Of a DNA stretch of 64,000 nucleotides, positions 23,151 through 34,080 are shown piece by piece (position 1 is the stretch's first letter; each line of letters starts with the position of its first letter). The translations under genes were made by a program, and so were the position numbers. The stretch is from Sciurus carolinensis. Its lineage: Eukaryota; Chordata; Mammalia; Rodentia; Sciuridae. Location of the stretch: assembly GCF_902686445.1 (NCBI RefSeq), contig NC_062215.1, positions 32,200,750 to 32,264,749 of the forward strand, written 5' to 3'. The notes under the pieces were generated by a model. That model had not been told where the DNA came from. It saw nothing but the letters and a program-made list of their open reading frames with translations, and searched no databases.

Positions 23151-23655
23151 TGATGGGGAGCTGGGGCGACTTCTCTCCTTTTGGATAGGCATGCACTCGC
23201 CTCCAGCAGAACCCCTGGGGTGGGGTGGGAGAGACTGCCCAGGGGCCGGAGCTGCTGCTTGCTCCTGCTTGTGAGTGAGCCCCACTGGAAGCAAGGCTGA
23301 GAGTGGAAGGGATGGATCTCCACAAAGACAAATCTGGAAGGAATTAGTATCTCAGAGAAGTGGTCCTTTAAAACATACTCAGGAGGTCTGAGTAAGCGCT
23401 GCTTCCCGTGTAGCTTGGCAGGTGCACCCAGATTCCTTCTGGGACTGCCCTCCATGAGGTGGAACGAGCAGAGCGTGACCGGTTTGCTTTTCCTAGCGGC
23501 TTTTCTAGGGAGAAGCCCTGCAGATCCTGTTAGTGAGGGAGTGGCGATCGGGGGTCCAAGAGACAAATACCCGGCCACAGTGAGCAGGGAAGAGGAGCCG
23601 CCTTCTGACCCCCGACGGGAGGTGATATGAAGGAAGGGGATCATTGCGTCTTAGA
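23151..23655. other. Non-coding sequence, nothing recognised
   Basis: Unique sequence between the L1 fragment and a MIR. A 178-codon minus-strand frame crosses both the L1 boundary and this segment, which argues against a real exon. Confidence 0.5.
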
Positions 23656-23850
23656 GGTGGAACTGCCCTTGAAACCAACCAGTCTTGGGTTCGAATTCTG
23701 GCTTTGCCACCTACCAGCCTTAGGACCTTGCATAGGGCCCTTACTCTTCTTCAGCCTTGTTTTGCCCATCTGTAAAATGGAATTGGTAATCATAGTCTGT
23801 TGTCCTTGGGTTGTTGGGAGGGTATGAGGCGATGTGTGTGGACGATCAGC
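23655..23850 (+). mobile_element. MIR SINE
   Basis: Contains 'cttgggttcgaattctggc', 'tttgccacctaccagcc', 'ttgcccatctgtaaaatgg' and 'ttgggttgttgggagggta' in order. Confidence 0.88.
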
Positions 23851-25065
23851 GTGGACCGTGCTGTGCAGGGAACACTGTGTGGCCATGGTGGTGGCGGCCG
23901 TCACTCATTCCGTCACACAGTACTGCTTTGTACTCACTGCAAATGTTGCTTTCATGGACCATTTTCCCGTTCGAGGGGCTCTCTCCGCCATTGAGTTTTC
24001 CTACCAAGGCACTTTTCTTTAAAAGTCCTTTGAAGCCAACCAGCGGATCGCCTCCCCTTCCAGAAGCTCGGGGCTGCCTGCCTGGGGATTTGCACATGTG
24101 TTTCGTCTGTAATACATAATATATATGCCTGTGTGAGTACGTATGCGTAGGTCCCCCCCACGGATGTATATATAACTCATTCCCCAAAGAGAGATTTATT
24201 TCAAGGAACAAATGCTTCTGGTTAGCTTCTGTGTGGATCTGATCCAGCCCCAAGCCGTTGCCATGAGTAGAATTCATTGACGGCAAAAGGAAATGAAAAC
24301 AAACGTTCCCTGACATGGGGCATTTCCGTTGGGGGGCCCCTGGGAATTCTCCTCCTCTATTAAAATATCTACCAAATTGGACAGAGGAACTTGGCAGCCA
24401 TGGCCTGAGCTCTCTAATTGTTTCTGTGGGGAGGGTATGGGCAGAAGCTGTGCTCTGGCCTCTCTTCCGGAACCTTCCTCTCACCATTGAGAATGGAGGA
24501 TGACTGGGTGCCCCTGGGATCCAGCTACTGCTCCCCACAACTGGGCAAGTGCCCAGGGATGGGGAGAAGAGAGACCTCCTCGTGGTCCTCTGGAAGCCGC
24601 TCCTTGTAAGTTTGGGGGGGCAGTGGGCGGGATGGCCTGGGGAACTCACATTCCTGAGATGGTCTGAAGCCTTCTGTTCAGCCCCAGCAGACAGACGGAG
24701 TATGAATGTGGTTTTGATCACAACCAGCTGATGGGAGTAGACCCAGACTTCTTAGGATTCGCTGTTTTGGTCCTCCCCACCCCTGCTCCTCTTCCTTGTG
24801 GGGGAGATGTTTCTTTTATGAATGAATTTGCTTTAGAGGACAGAGTTCAGGATGGAGGCAGATGATGAGATGCAGGGGCTGTCACGCAAAGTTGGGGACA
24901 TTCACTGACCTCTGGTGTCCAGAGTGGTTTCCTCCGCCCTCTCCTTAGCAGCGGGCCAGTGGTTGGTGGTGTTCCTGGGCTTCTAGAGGGCTTCTGGTAA
25001 TCACAGCAGCTGGGATTTTGGTGCTGGCTGCCTTCATTCATTTACCATCTTACTCTGTCTTTCTG
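23850..25065. other. Non-coding sequence carrying the window's longest open frame
   Basis: The minus strand is open for 291 codons (24721 to 23846). Its translation has no domain, repeat structure, signal peptide or transmembrane pattern that I recognise, and it ends at the edge of the MIR. AT-rich unique stretches at about 24180-24420 resemble the other islands. The open frame is more likely chance than a gene. Confidence 0.45.
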
Positions 25066-25069
25066 CAGG

Positions 25070-25195
25070 GTTGCGGTATGTGTTCCCATTTCACAAATAC
25101 GGAAGCCATGCCTCAGTTCAGTATCCTACCCACAGGGAGAAAGTTTGCAGCTCAGGCAGGTCAGACTCTAACCAGAGTTTGTATGCCTGGGCCAG
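25070..25195 (-). mobile_element. MIR SINE fragment, antisense
   Basis: Shows 'cccatttcacaaatacggaagc' followed by a degenerate 'cagctcaggcaggtcagactc' end, matching the antisense MIR. Confidence 0.5.
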
Positions 25196-25211
25196 TGACA
25201 CTGTGACCCCA

Positions 25212-25383
25212 TGCTTCTTTATTGTGGTCACTGTCCTATAGATTGTAGGACATTTCACAACATCTCTCACCTCTACCTGCTAGATTCCAGTGGCACCCCC
25301 ACCCCAGTCATGGCAATCAAAAATGTCTTCGGACACTGTCAAAGTCCCCTGGGGAGCAAAATGGCCCCGGGTGAGACCCACCA
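25212..25383 (-). mobile_element. MER20 (hAT-Charlie) DNA transposon fragment
   Basis: Very clear MER20 match in reverse: 'gattgtaggacatttcac', 'aacatctctcacctctacc', 'caatcaaaaatgtcttcgg', 'cactgtcaaagtcccctgg' and 'gagcaaaatggccccgg'. A non-autonomous element with no coding capacity. Confidence 0.88.
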
Positions 25384-26315
25384 CTTGAAACCCATGTTCT
25401 TTCTTCTATCCCAAACCTGCCCCCTGCCCTTGTGCTCTAGGTGGGAACGCAACTCCATGCCCTTGTGACTACCGAGGTGAGCAGTGGACATCTGAGGTGT
25501 GGCACATGCTCAGTGAACACGACAGCTGCGTGTTGAGCAAGGTGTTGGGGCTAAGAAACACGGGTAGGAGCTGCCTGCTGTGCCCAGGCGCTGAAGGAAT
25601 TACCAGAAAGGCAGGAAAGGCTCCCGCTGTCGTAGAGGATTGGGAGATAGGACATTCAGGACTTCAGCTCACATTTTCAGTTCTTGAATGGGCAGATGGT
25701 AAGGAGTGTGGATGAATGTTGAGGGTGCCCCCAAAGACCCACACGTGGACACAGGAGTGGCAAGAATAAGATTCATATGACGCCTGTGGGGCTCCTGGTC
25801 TTTCCTCATCAGGACCTGGTAGGCATCTACCGTCCCCTGAAATAATCTGCCCCCTTTGTTTCTTCTCAGGGGCCCACATGCATTTCTCACTTCTGAAACT
25901 CAGTTGTTTTTTGTTTGTTTTAATCTCCCACGGGTTTTGGAAATTTGCCTTTAAAACAAACATATGAGGAAAGCTTCTGGTCCTTTGCCCTTGTAGTTTC
26001 AATTAATTGGTGCCAAAAATATCGCTAGTGCTACCCATAACCCCGTAAATCAGGGTGTTAGTCCCAGGAGAGACCAGGGTTCCTTGGGAGTCCGTTCTGA
26101 GGCTCTTCAGAGAGGTGTTGGTGAGAAAGAGTAGTGTGTGAGCATTGGGTTGTTCATTTTTCTCCTTTAAAAACTCAAGAAACCTTGCAGACTCCTCCTG
26201 CCTGCCACTCTCCCCTCCTCCCCCAGAAATCCTTGGTTAAGTCCTAAGACTCAACAACAACAAAGAACAAAGCCACAGACAATCTCCCCCTCCTGACAGT
26301 GTCAGCTGTGAACGG
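25383..26315. other. Non-coding sequence, nothing recognised
   Basis: No repeat or exon is recognised. Open frames up to 112 codons on the minus strand are unremarkable. Confidence 0.5.
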
Positions 26316-26515
26316 AGGATCTGAATAGCCTTTAAAATTGTTTTATTGTTGTCAGCACCGCAGAATGGTGTGTAATCTTTGTGTTCTGGAGAATCTTTAA
26401 TTGGCACAAAAGGGCAGTTTAGCCGGCATCTTGTAGGAGGTTTGTCATGCAGACGGTTAGTGCCTGCCACTCACAACATATAGGGCCATCCAGGCTGATT
26501 TGCATCAGCAGCTCC
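26315..26515. promoter_or_regulatory. Repeat-free island with reversed POU octamer
   Basis: Unique sequence with ATTTGCAT (26498-26505), the exact octamer in reverse, and a TTTATTGTTG segment near 26342. Enhancer activity is inferred. Confidence 0.35.
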
Positions 26516-26814
26516 CTCTGGTTAATAGCTGTGCATGTTTCCTGGGGGTCCCTGAGCAGAAGTCAGGGGAAGATGAGGCTCCCCTCCCCGCCCCTCCTCT
26601 TCACCCACACTGCCTTCCAACCATTTGGAACCTCCTGTCACCTTCCTCTGAGCCTGGGTGGGGTGGCATGGGGTGGGTTGGGGCGAGAGGGCTCAGGATG
26701 GATTCTTCACAAGGTGGGAAGCCATTGGCTGTTCATCTGTTTTGTAGTCATTAGGAGTAGGGGATCTAGAGTGGTCTATCTGGTTATAAATCACAAACAA
26801 GATGCTGTCCCTGC

Positions 26815-27005
26815 CGCCTGTATTAGTTAGGTTAATGCCAGCTACTGAGATAACGACACCCTAAATTTCAGTGCTTAACACAATAGGCGTTTGTTTCCTG
26901 CTCACTTAGTGGTCAGCGGAGGTTCCTGGTTGACTTTTCTTCCATGAGTTGATTCAAGGACCCAGGTTCCCCCGTCTGTGGCCTTGCCATCCCTTAGGGT
27001 TTCAG
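26815..27005 (-). mobile_element. MaLR-like LTR fragment, antisense
   Basis: A 'gtattagttaggttaatgcc' start, 'cagtgcttaacacaatagg', 'gtttgtttcctgctcac' and 'ggacccaggttcccccgtc' follow the pattern of old MaLR-type LTRs read in antisense. The family assignment is tentative. Confidence 0.5.
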
Positions 27006-27029
27006 AGTGGCTAGGTGCTGATCACCAAT

Positions 27030-27185
27030 TTAAATATTTTGGACCTGTTATCTCATTTAATCCTCAAGCAACTCTTGGAAGGAGGCGGTGTTTTCATTTT
27101 ATAGGTGGGAAAGTTGGGACTCAGGTCAGTTCAGTTGTCAGGTCTCCTGTGGGAACATCACAGGTGTTCCCAAGCCATGCAAAGA
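27030..27185 (-). mobile_element. MIR SINE, antisense
   Basis: Shows 'tatctcatttaatcctcaag', 'aactcttggaaggaggcgg' and 'cattttataggtgggaaag', the antisense MIR order. Confidence 0.78.
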
Positions 27186-29215
27186 ATGACCTGATTTTCC
27201 CACCCCTACCCTCCTGCAAGCCACATTAGCAGATGTGCCCGTCTTCATTCTCTTCTCCGTTTAAAATGTGGAAAACAAGATTCTCTTTTTGGCCTCATCC
27301 CAGATGGCCGGCTGTTCCTGGTTTAGCCAGTCTTCGGTTTGGGGGTTTTGCTCAGAGTGGGGGGCAGAGGAATTCCATCAGAGACTGGCCTGAACTTTGG
27401 AAAGGCAGAGAAGGGCCAGGAGAGGAATCCTAGACCATGCCCTTGTTTGGTGCAGAGGTCTGCCTCGTGTGGCCTTGGGGGTGTTTTTGTGTGTGTATTC
27501 GCGCGCGCACACAATGCTTGGAATGGGAAGCGGGGAGCTGTTTATCTGAACTCTGGAGAGCTAAACACAGCATGTGGGCCCCACAGAAGGAGTCTCTTGA
27601 CAAGCTGGGCTTTCTCTTGACACAACTGCCTGTTAATGGATTCAGAGTCTGGCAGTTCCACCGAAAGCCGACTGCCAATGAGCCCGGCTGCTCCAGCACT
27701 TGACACCACCAATCACAAATGGGTTTCCTTTTGACGCCCTGCACTGCTCCCGACATGGCCTTGATCAAACAACAGAGGCGTAGTTAACCGAAACCCATCC
27801 CTAGGCATCTCCTAGAATTCTCCTCTTCCCGCTCCCCACTCCCGCCAGCGAATGTCCTGGTTGACACCTGCAGGGAAAGTGGGACTGGGACGGCACACAG
27901 CAGCCCTGCAAAGGCTGCACGCATTCACGCAAAGCCCCCCAAGTGCTCTGAATGGGGCTTTTGCTTGTGCAGTGATGCAAAACCCACCCAAGGGAGTAAA
28001 CTCGGCCAGGGAGGCTCCAGGAGGAGGCTCTGCTCTAGGTGGTGGCGGGTAGGGAGGAGGTAGGCAAAAAGAACAGCCCCTGAATCCCCAAAGGCTCTTG
28101 GAGAAAGCTTTCTCTCCTTAGATGTTGGGGACCTGGCATGCCTGTCTCTCCTGGGGTATTTCTGGCAGAAAGATTGAGAGCGTGTGGTGATCATAAGTGG
28201 GAAGCATTTGAAGGCTTGAAGCCAGAGGCTGGCGCAGCCCTGATCCAGTCCAGTCCTACAGTAGACTGGCGTGTAGAGAGGGCGCAATTCCTTTCCCTTC
28301 TGCCCCTGCAAGAGGCTGGCTGCAGCTTGGGGTGGATTTAGGGAGCAGAGTCCCAGAGCTCCTGCCCAGCGTGGTCATGTGAGGACTCTCCCAGGGAAGC
28401 TTTTGGGGGTCTCTCCTCACTGGCCTTGGATCTCCATAAGGGTAGGTATGTCATGCCGGGCACTTTGAAGATGGAAGCCTAGCTGAGACTAGAAACCAAC
28501 AGATGGTCCATCCAGGTGCACCCCTCATTGGCCATGGGGGGCCTGGTCTCTGATGAAGAGGAGGGGCTGTTTGTCAGAATCAGCATATCAGAATGAATGG
28601 CGCCCTGTGGGCCCTGGATTCTAGAATCCTTGGTGCCCTGTTGGCCTCTATGCGCATGATTTAAGATAATTTCCCAGTATGAAAGCACAGGTTCAATGTC
28701 TGATGAAAAAAGCCTTTGTTACTTAATTCTGTTTTGTTTCAAATTACAGGACTTGAAGTCTTTAGGATGCACTGCCAAATATTTTTGTTTCTTTTCTCAA
28801 GAAAGAAAAGGCCACAGGCCTCAGAAGCATGTGTTATAATCCTATCTGCCCCCAAAACCAAGTGAGATAGACAGATTGCCACTGACGTCTCTCTGTTACA
28901 CTCAAGGGCAGCATCTAGGTCATTGGGTTTCTGAGTTCTCACATTGAGCCAGAGATGTGATGAAGGCCACGGCGAGGCCCCGGACTGCTCTAGGAAAAGC
29001 ACAGAGTGGTTCTCAGTCGGAAGGAATTCAGGAAGCCTGCAGTGGGTTTTAGTGTAAAACAGCTTGGTTTTTGGCCTTGGGCAAAAGGCCAAGCAATTTA
29101 TTGCTTTGTTCCCTCTTCCCATCACTGAAATATGGATCTCAGAAAACAAGCAAGGACTCAGCTGTTTAATCCATGGAGAGTAGCTACTTAGTCTCTTTGC
29201 TACTACGTAACAGTT
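27185..29215. other. Non-coding sequence with an alternating purine-pyrimidine tract
   Basis: The alternating TG/CG/CA tract at about 27489-27513 is the only distinct structure. Repeat-free sequence at about 27660-27800 includes a TCF-like GATCAAA. No exon is recognised. Confidence 0.45.
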
Positions 29216-29450
29216 CATTCGTTGATTCATTCAGATTGTCATTGAGTGTGTGCCATGTGCCAGTGTCCTAGGTGCTGGATTGCATCACTGAAGGAAGCAG
29301 GCAGAACCAAGCTCGCATGGAGCTTACGTGCTGACAGAGGGCCGCCAGCCCCCGTAGAAGATAGTGTGTCCAAGGAGATCAGGGATGTTGGAAAAGTCCC
29401 AGAAGAAAGGGGTAGGACTGTTTTGGCAAGTGCCACCCCCTGATCCATAG
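29215..29450 (-). mobile_element. L2 LINE 3' fragment, antisense
   Basis: Strong antisense L2 3' end: 'ttcgttgattcattcagatt', 'gagtgtgtgccatgtgccag', 'cctaggtgctggattgcatc' and 'catggagcttacgtgctg'. Confidence 0.85.
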
Positions 29451-30045
29451 AGTCCTGTGGAATGACCGGGGAGTCCCATGCGTCAGGGAGGTTGGGGGAC
29501 TGATGGCAACATGGTAAAGGGGCTGCTGAGATTAGTCCTGTGGTCTCAAGCTGGTTGGTGGGGATGGGGCCTTGAGAGTTGGGGTACAGGAAGAGGCAGC
29601 TCCTGTTCACGCCTGCACAGGAGATCTGGAGATGGGGAACGGGTAGTTTTACCTGGGACACAGGTTGCCCCTAGGCCCTAAACCCTGGCCTTTGGTTCTA
29701 ACTCTATTCTGGACTCAGTGGTCCTGGTTGCATTGGCTTTTTCAGAATGCAGTTGGTTTTCTCCTTCCTGCTTTGGATCAAACATCCCAAATACTCCATT
29801 TTCACATTTAAGGTTTAATCCCAAGCCATACTATATTTAATTATGGGTCATTCAACATTTCTTTCAAAGAAGAGCCAGAAAGAAATCCACAGTTGTCAGG
29901 ATTAGGAATTGGGGTTCTCGGGTCAAGTGAAGCTGGGCTGATGGCCAGGCCTACATGTGCACACTGGTTGGAGAGACGGGACTTGGGATTTTCCCATGTT
30001 CTTCATGGTGGAGAGTCCCCTGACCAGCAGGGTCCTGGTGACCAC
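29450..30045. other. Non-coding sequence, nothing recognised
   Basis: No exon or repeat is recognised. AT-rich sequence at about 29740-29890 has no distinctive motif. Confidence 0.5.
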
Positions 30046-30235
30046 AGTCCAGCTGTCATTACTGAACCCTGTTGTGTGCTAGGCAGACACCTTTCCACCG
30101 TTTTTGTATACATGATTCATAGGATCCTCATTGACAGTCTGAGAGGAGGAACTGATGTTCTTGCAGATGAAGTAATGTGTCTAAGATCCTGCCAGCATTC
30201 AAATCCAGGGCAGAATGACTAAAAGACCAGGAACC
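30045..30235 (-). mobile_element. MIR SINE, antisense
   Basis: Contains 'ctgttgtgtgctaggcagac', 'tcataggatcctcattgac', 'gatgaagtaatgtgtctaag' and 'gcattcaaatccagggcag'. Confidence 0.78.
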
Positions 30236-30327
30236 CTGCTAGTTGGTGCTACCAATTGACTGAGAGCCACTTCTCAGGGCAAAGAACTATTTCAGATCTG
30301 AGTCTGAAATTAACATCTAAAGAATTG

Positions 30328-30487
30328 ACTGGGTACGTTGGTCCCAGCCACTCAGGAGGCGGAGGCAGGAGGATCAGAAGTTCTAGGCTAGTCTTAGCAA
30401 TGTAGTGAAACCTTGTTTCAAAATAAAAAGGGCTGGGGTTGTAGTTCAGTGTTAGAGCACTCCTGGGTTCAATCTTTAGTGCTCCCC
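30328..30487 (+). mobile_element. B1-dID composite SINE
   Basis: Left half is a B1 (7SL-derived): 'cccagccactcaggaggcgg', 'aggcaggaggatcag' and 'gtgaaaccttgtttcaaaat'. From 30430 a tRNA-derived ID head follows ('gggctggggttgtagttcag') that passes from 'gagcac' straight to 'tcctgggttcaat', lacking the middle of a full ID. B1 followed by a deleted ID is the B1-dID arrangement known from squirrels and dormice. A weak AAGAATT duplication may flank it (30320-30326, 30502-30508). Confidence 0.8.
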
Positions 30488-31465
30488 ACCCCCAAGATAT
30501 GAAGAATTTGTATTAGCATTCATCAACGTGACCATTGAAAACAAACAGAATAAAATATAAAAAGTATAACTTCCATAGTATTTCTTAAGCCAATGACTTA
30601 AGCCTTGGCATATTGACATTAGCCAAGGTTCAGGCTCCAGCCAGAAGCTTGAGAGGTTTGAAGGTAGAGAAGAGAACTCTTGTCACTTTGATCTGAGTAT
30701 CTGCTTTACCCGGAGCTCTGAGTAATATATTCAGAATTTTAAAACTGGATCATATGAACAGGGCCTGGCTGAGTTTCAGACCTCAGTGGCAGAGACCATG
30801 AACTATAAATAGACGTGGGGAAGAGACTTAGCACAACACTTCTATGTTCTCAGAACTGCCACATTCTACCTTTTGGGCCAAGTTGTCCTAGACTTGGGGC
30901 CCTGAAGTTTCCACACGTTAACTTGCAAGAGTTAGTTTTCAGGCTGGCCACACCCTAGTCACAGAGGCACGTTTCATTAGCATTAGATGACCATCGACAG
31001 CGAGGTGACTTGAACCTCTGCCCTAAATGTGACCAAGACGTTTACAGAACTTGTTCATAAGCAGTATGCTGAGAGTAAGGGGTGGAATCGCAGTGCCAGT
31101 GACCATTGGATGCAGATGACAGTGACAGGGAAACACCAAGATCGCAGCGACTCATTCTAGAAGGTGGGCAGATGCACACACATGGGGGAAAGAGACCCTT
31201 TCCTCTGGGTTTGTTGATAATTGTGCACATCTGCGAGGATCTCCCCGAGGCTGTTCCCCATTGTGGAGGTGAGGAAGTCTGGGTTTGCAGTGACAAGGCG
31301 TTAAAGTCTGCATTCTCTGTAGTTTGCATTGGTTTCCTGAGGGAGATTGCAGGAGTAGCAGCTGGCAGGTAATGCGTTTCAAAAGGATATATCCGTTCTG
31401 CTGAAAAGCACAGCACCAAAATAATCTGTAACCCATTCCACCCAAATAAATAAGTCAGCAAATAA
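30488..31465. other. Non-coding sequence, nothing recognised
   Basis: No repeat beyond the composite SINE is recognised. Two overlapping minus-strand frames around 31.0-31.5 kb lack any domain. Confidence 0.5.
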
Positions 31466-31790
31466 GTCTGCTTTCATTGTATTGTCTTCCCCATAAATAT
31501 CCTTTAAATTGAAGCTGAGTGACAAGATGTGCTTTTGCCACTAAAATGGTATCACTGATGATATTGAAAAAGCCTTTAAAATACCACAATTGTCATTGAA
31601 ACTATACTTTGCTCCCCCTACCCCCACCTCCTTTGCTAGTAACTAGGTCTCTTTGGGAATTTTTAAAGTGACAATTGGTAGATAGTAGCCGATGGTATTT
31701 CTTCCACATAATACTTCTGAATGCCACTCAACTCTGACTTGATTGGCTTCAAATATCCCAAGGAAGAGAAACATCACATTTGAAAACGTA
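31465..31790. promoter_or_regulatory. AT-rich, repeat-free island; candidate conserved non-coding element
   Basis: Unique A/T-rich sequence with ACAAT and ATTGT strings (SOX-like) near 31587 and 31672. Function is inferred. Confidence 0.25.
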
Positions 31791-31794
31791 AAGC

Positions 31795-31925
31795 TTATTG
31801 GAGGTCATTTGCTCCCCAACTTTTACCCCTTTGCAGAAGGGGCAAAGAAATTCAGGCAGCCGTGGTAGGACTTGGCCTCAAAGGGCCGTAACTGCTGTCA
31901 GAATCAATCTATACCTCTCGGCTTG
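31795..31925 (-). mobile_element. Possible MIR fragment, antisense
   Basis: A weak antisense MIR resemblance around 'cctttgcagaaggggcaaag' and 'caggcagccgtggtagg'. Uncertain. Confidence 0.3.
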
Positions 31926-32690
31926 AGTACAGGACCGTATATGCTTATTAGATTCTCAAATGTTATTCAGCTTGATTGCGGCTTTTATACAGAGGAGTTA
32001 AGACACGGGTAGGAAAGATAATAGAACTATAAATTGCAAGACAGGTTCTTATGAAATCAGTAAATTATTCATTTAACAGTTCACTCCTTGTTGATTTCAT
32101 GTTGCTATGGCACCTCAAGATGGAAGTGGGTCGGTCCACCAGCCCAACCAGGGGCTGTACAAAGATACACAAATCCTGGTGGAAGGCAGATAATGCATTA
32201 CATACAACCTTCAGCCACATGATACATTGCCTCTTTATCTGGCAAATTCCAAGGAGATCTACTGGAGAGAACTGAAAGAGATATCTCACATTTCTTGGAA
32301 GAGACCCAGCCGTCTCAGGGTTTGAGTCAGAATCTGTTTAAGAACGCGTTAAGAATGCATTGTCTTGCGGTGGCGTGCCTGTCTCCTGAGATGTTGGAAA
32401 CACTCTGGGCTCACAGTTGCTTTGGCGTCCACGCTACAGTAAATGCCTGACTTCGTTTATTATTTTGATGGGCAAAGAAAGCAGCCTGCCAACAGTCATG
32501 CTCCTTCCCAAGCTCTTCCCAGCCTTACTTTTGTAGTCCTCTGCCCATTTACAGTGTGATTGCTTGCTGCTTGTTGAATTATTGTACTTAAGAGATTTGA
32601 ATGCTAAGGCCCAACCTGTCACTCATGTCTAATGGAGTCGAAAGGGAGTTTGGTACAAAGGGAGTTAGGAAACTTGGTACTGAAGTTGAC
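31925..32690. other. Non-coding sequence, nothing recognised
   Basis: Unique sequence with no recognised repeat. A pair of fully overlapping frames on opposite strands (about 32.05-32.29 kb) shows how little weight short frames carry here. Confidence 0.5.
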
Positions 32691-32830
32691 TGTGACATTG
32701 GTAACCAGTAGACCTTAGAAAAGTTCCTGCATCTCTGGAGTCTCAGCGTCCTCCTCCCAAGCATGAGGAGTTTGGTTTGCTTGACTTGGGAGGTCCCTTC
32801 CTTCTCTAACATCCCTGGATTCTATGCCTG
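32690..32830 (+). mobile_element. MIR-type SINE (MIR3-like)
   Basis: Shows 'gaccttagaaaagttcctgc', 'atctctggagtctcagcgtc' and 'ggaggtcccttccttctctaac', the arrangement of the MIR variant with a 'ggtcccttcc' 3' part. Confidence 0.72.
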
Positions 32831-33450
32831 TAATTTGTAATGATTCCCTTTTTTTGGACAGCGGTGCCACTAGGAGGACTTGAAGGCCATCTGAATGTGC
32901 CTGCATTTAGAAAGTCAGGGCCAGACCCCCCAGATGCATTGGACTGTGTGGACATTTTATGTGAGTGGAACTATAAAGAACATAGCAGTTCATTCTGACA
33001 GCTTGATAGATGGAGTAGTTTTTGCTTGGCATCCATGAAGGAATTGACTAAAAGGGAAGCATTTTCTAATAGCCTGGCTGTTTGTATATTAGGGTATTTT
33101 CCACCCCAGTCAGATCTTAGAACTTTGATCTAAAGGGCAACAATAACCGGATGCTAGCATGGCCATGCCACCTAGTTCTGTTGACCATCACCTGCCTTTA
33201 TTTCTGTTCTCAATTTCTGTGTCTTCATATACTAGTGATACTAGGTGTTAGTGTTAGGAGGCCATTACTGTTATCTCTATTGCATGTGTTCGAGTCCAGT
33301 CAGGGGACAGAAACCATGCCAGTTATCCATACCAAGACTTAAAGCATTATCACGGGGACATATAGTTAACTAGGTCAGTGAAAGGGCAAAGGAAATTCTG
33401 AGATGAGACATGTAATCTAAAATCAGAATGCATATGCACAGTTTATTCAG
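32830..33450. other. Non-coding sequence, nothing recognised
   Basis: No repeat or exon is recognised in this segment. Confidence 0.5.
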
Positions 33451-33454
33451 ACAC

Positions 33455-33545
33455 AAATTACTGGGGTATGACCCATAGCTTCTGGGGGGCCCCCAAGTTC
33501 ACATTTTTAACAAGTGTTCAAGTGATGCTGATGTTGCTGGTTTGC
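33455..33545. mobile_element. MER5A-like (hAT-Charlie) fragment
   Basis: The 'gttcacatttttaacaagtg' block followed by 'ttcaagtgatgctgatgttg' is the MER5A core. The middle of the element looks shortened. Confidence 0.75.
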
Positions 33546-33974
33546 TGGTAACGTGCCACAGAGGTAGCAGTTGCAGGAAGCAATGCCAGTCCCTCTCCTG
33601 TTGACCTAGTTGGAATGATTAAAGTATAGATATCTGGGGGGCCCAGATCTCTTAGGAGAAGGTCTTGTCCACTGGTGCTGGTATCTCTGAGGAGATGGGC
33701 GCCATGTTGCTGGTCCAACCAACCAGGAGAAATGCAGACTGAACTCAAGCTGCCAGTATTGTAAAGTACTGAAGGCCAGGATAAAAAAAGCATTCCTGGG
33801 TGATTCTCAGGTAAGGAAGCCCCCAGACCCCAGGAAGCAGACCAATGTGCAAGATCTTCCTCCTCCAGCCTTGGGGGTCTCCCTCTAGGGCCTCCTATCA
33901 TGCAAAGCAGAGATGTATGTGGTTTGCAGGGTCCCAGCACTAGGCACAAGTGCAGTATAAAAAGGTGGATTTGG

Positions 33975-34080
33975 ACCTGAAAATTAGGCACTTTGCTAAG
34001 ATCTCCTGGCCAGTAGGTGGCAGAGCTGGAATTTGAACCCAAGTAATTGACCCTGAGGCCTCAATCCCTCTACCAGTCTC
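33975..34080 (-). mobile_element. MIR SINE fragment, antisense
   Basis: Contains 'aggcactttgctaagatctc', 'ggtggcagagctggaatttg' and 'aacccaagtaattgaccctg', the antisense MIR 5' half. Confidence 0.8.

Noticed and set aside
23846..24721. 291-codon minus-strand open frame as a gene
   Set aside because: No recognisable domain, no codon-level or neighbour support, and it ends at a MIR. Kept only as a low-interest finding.
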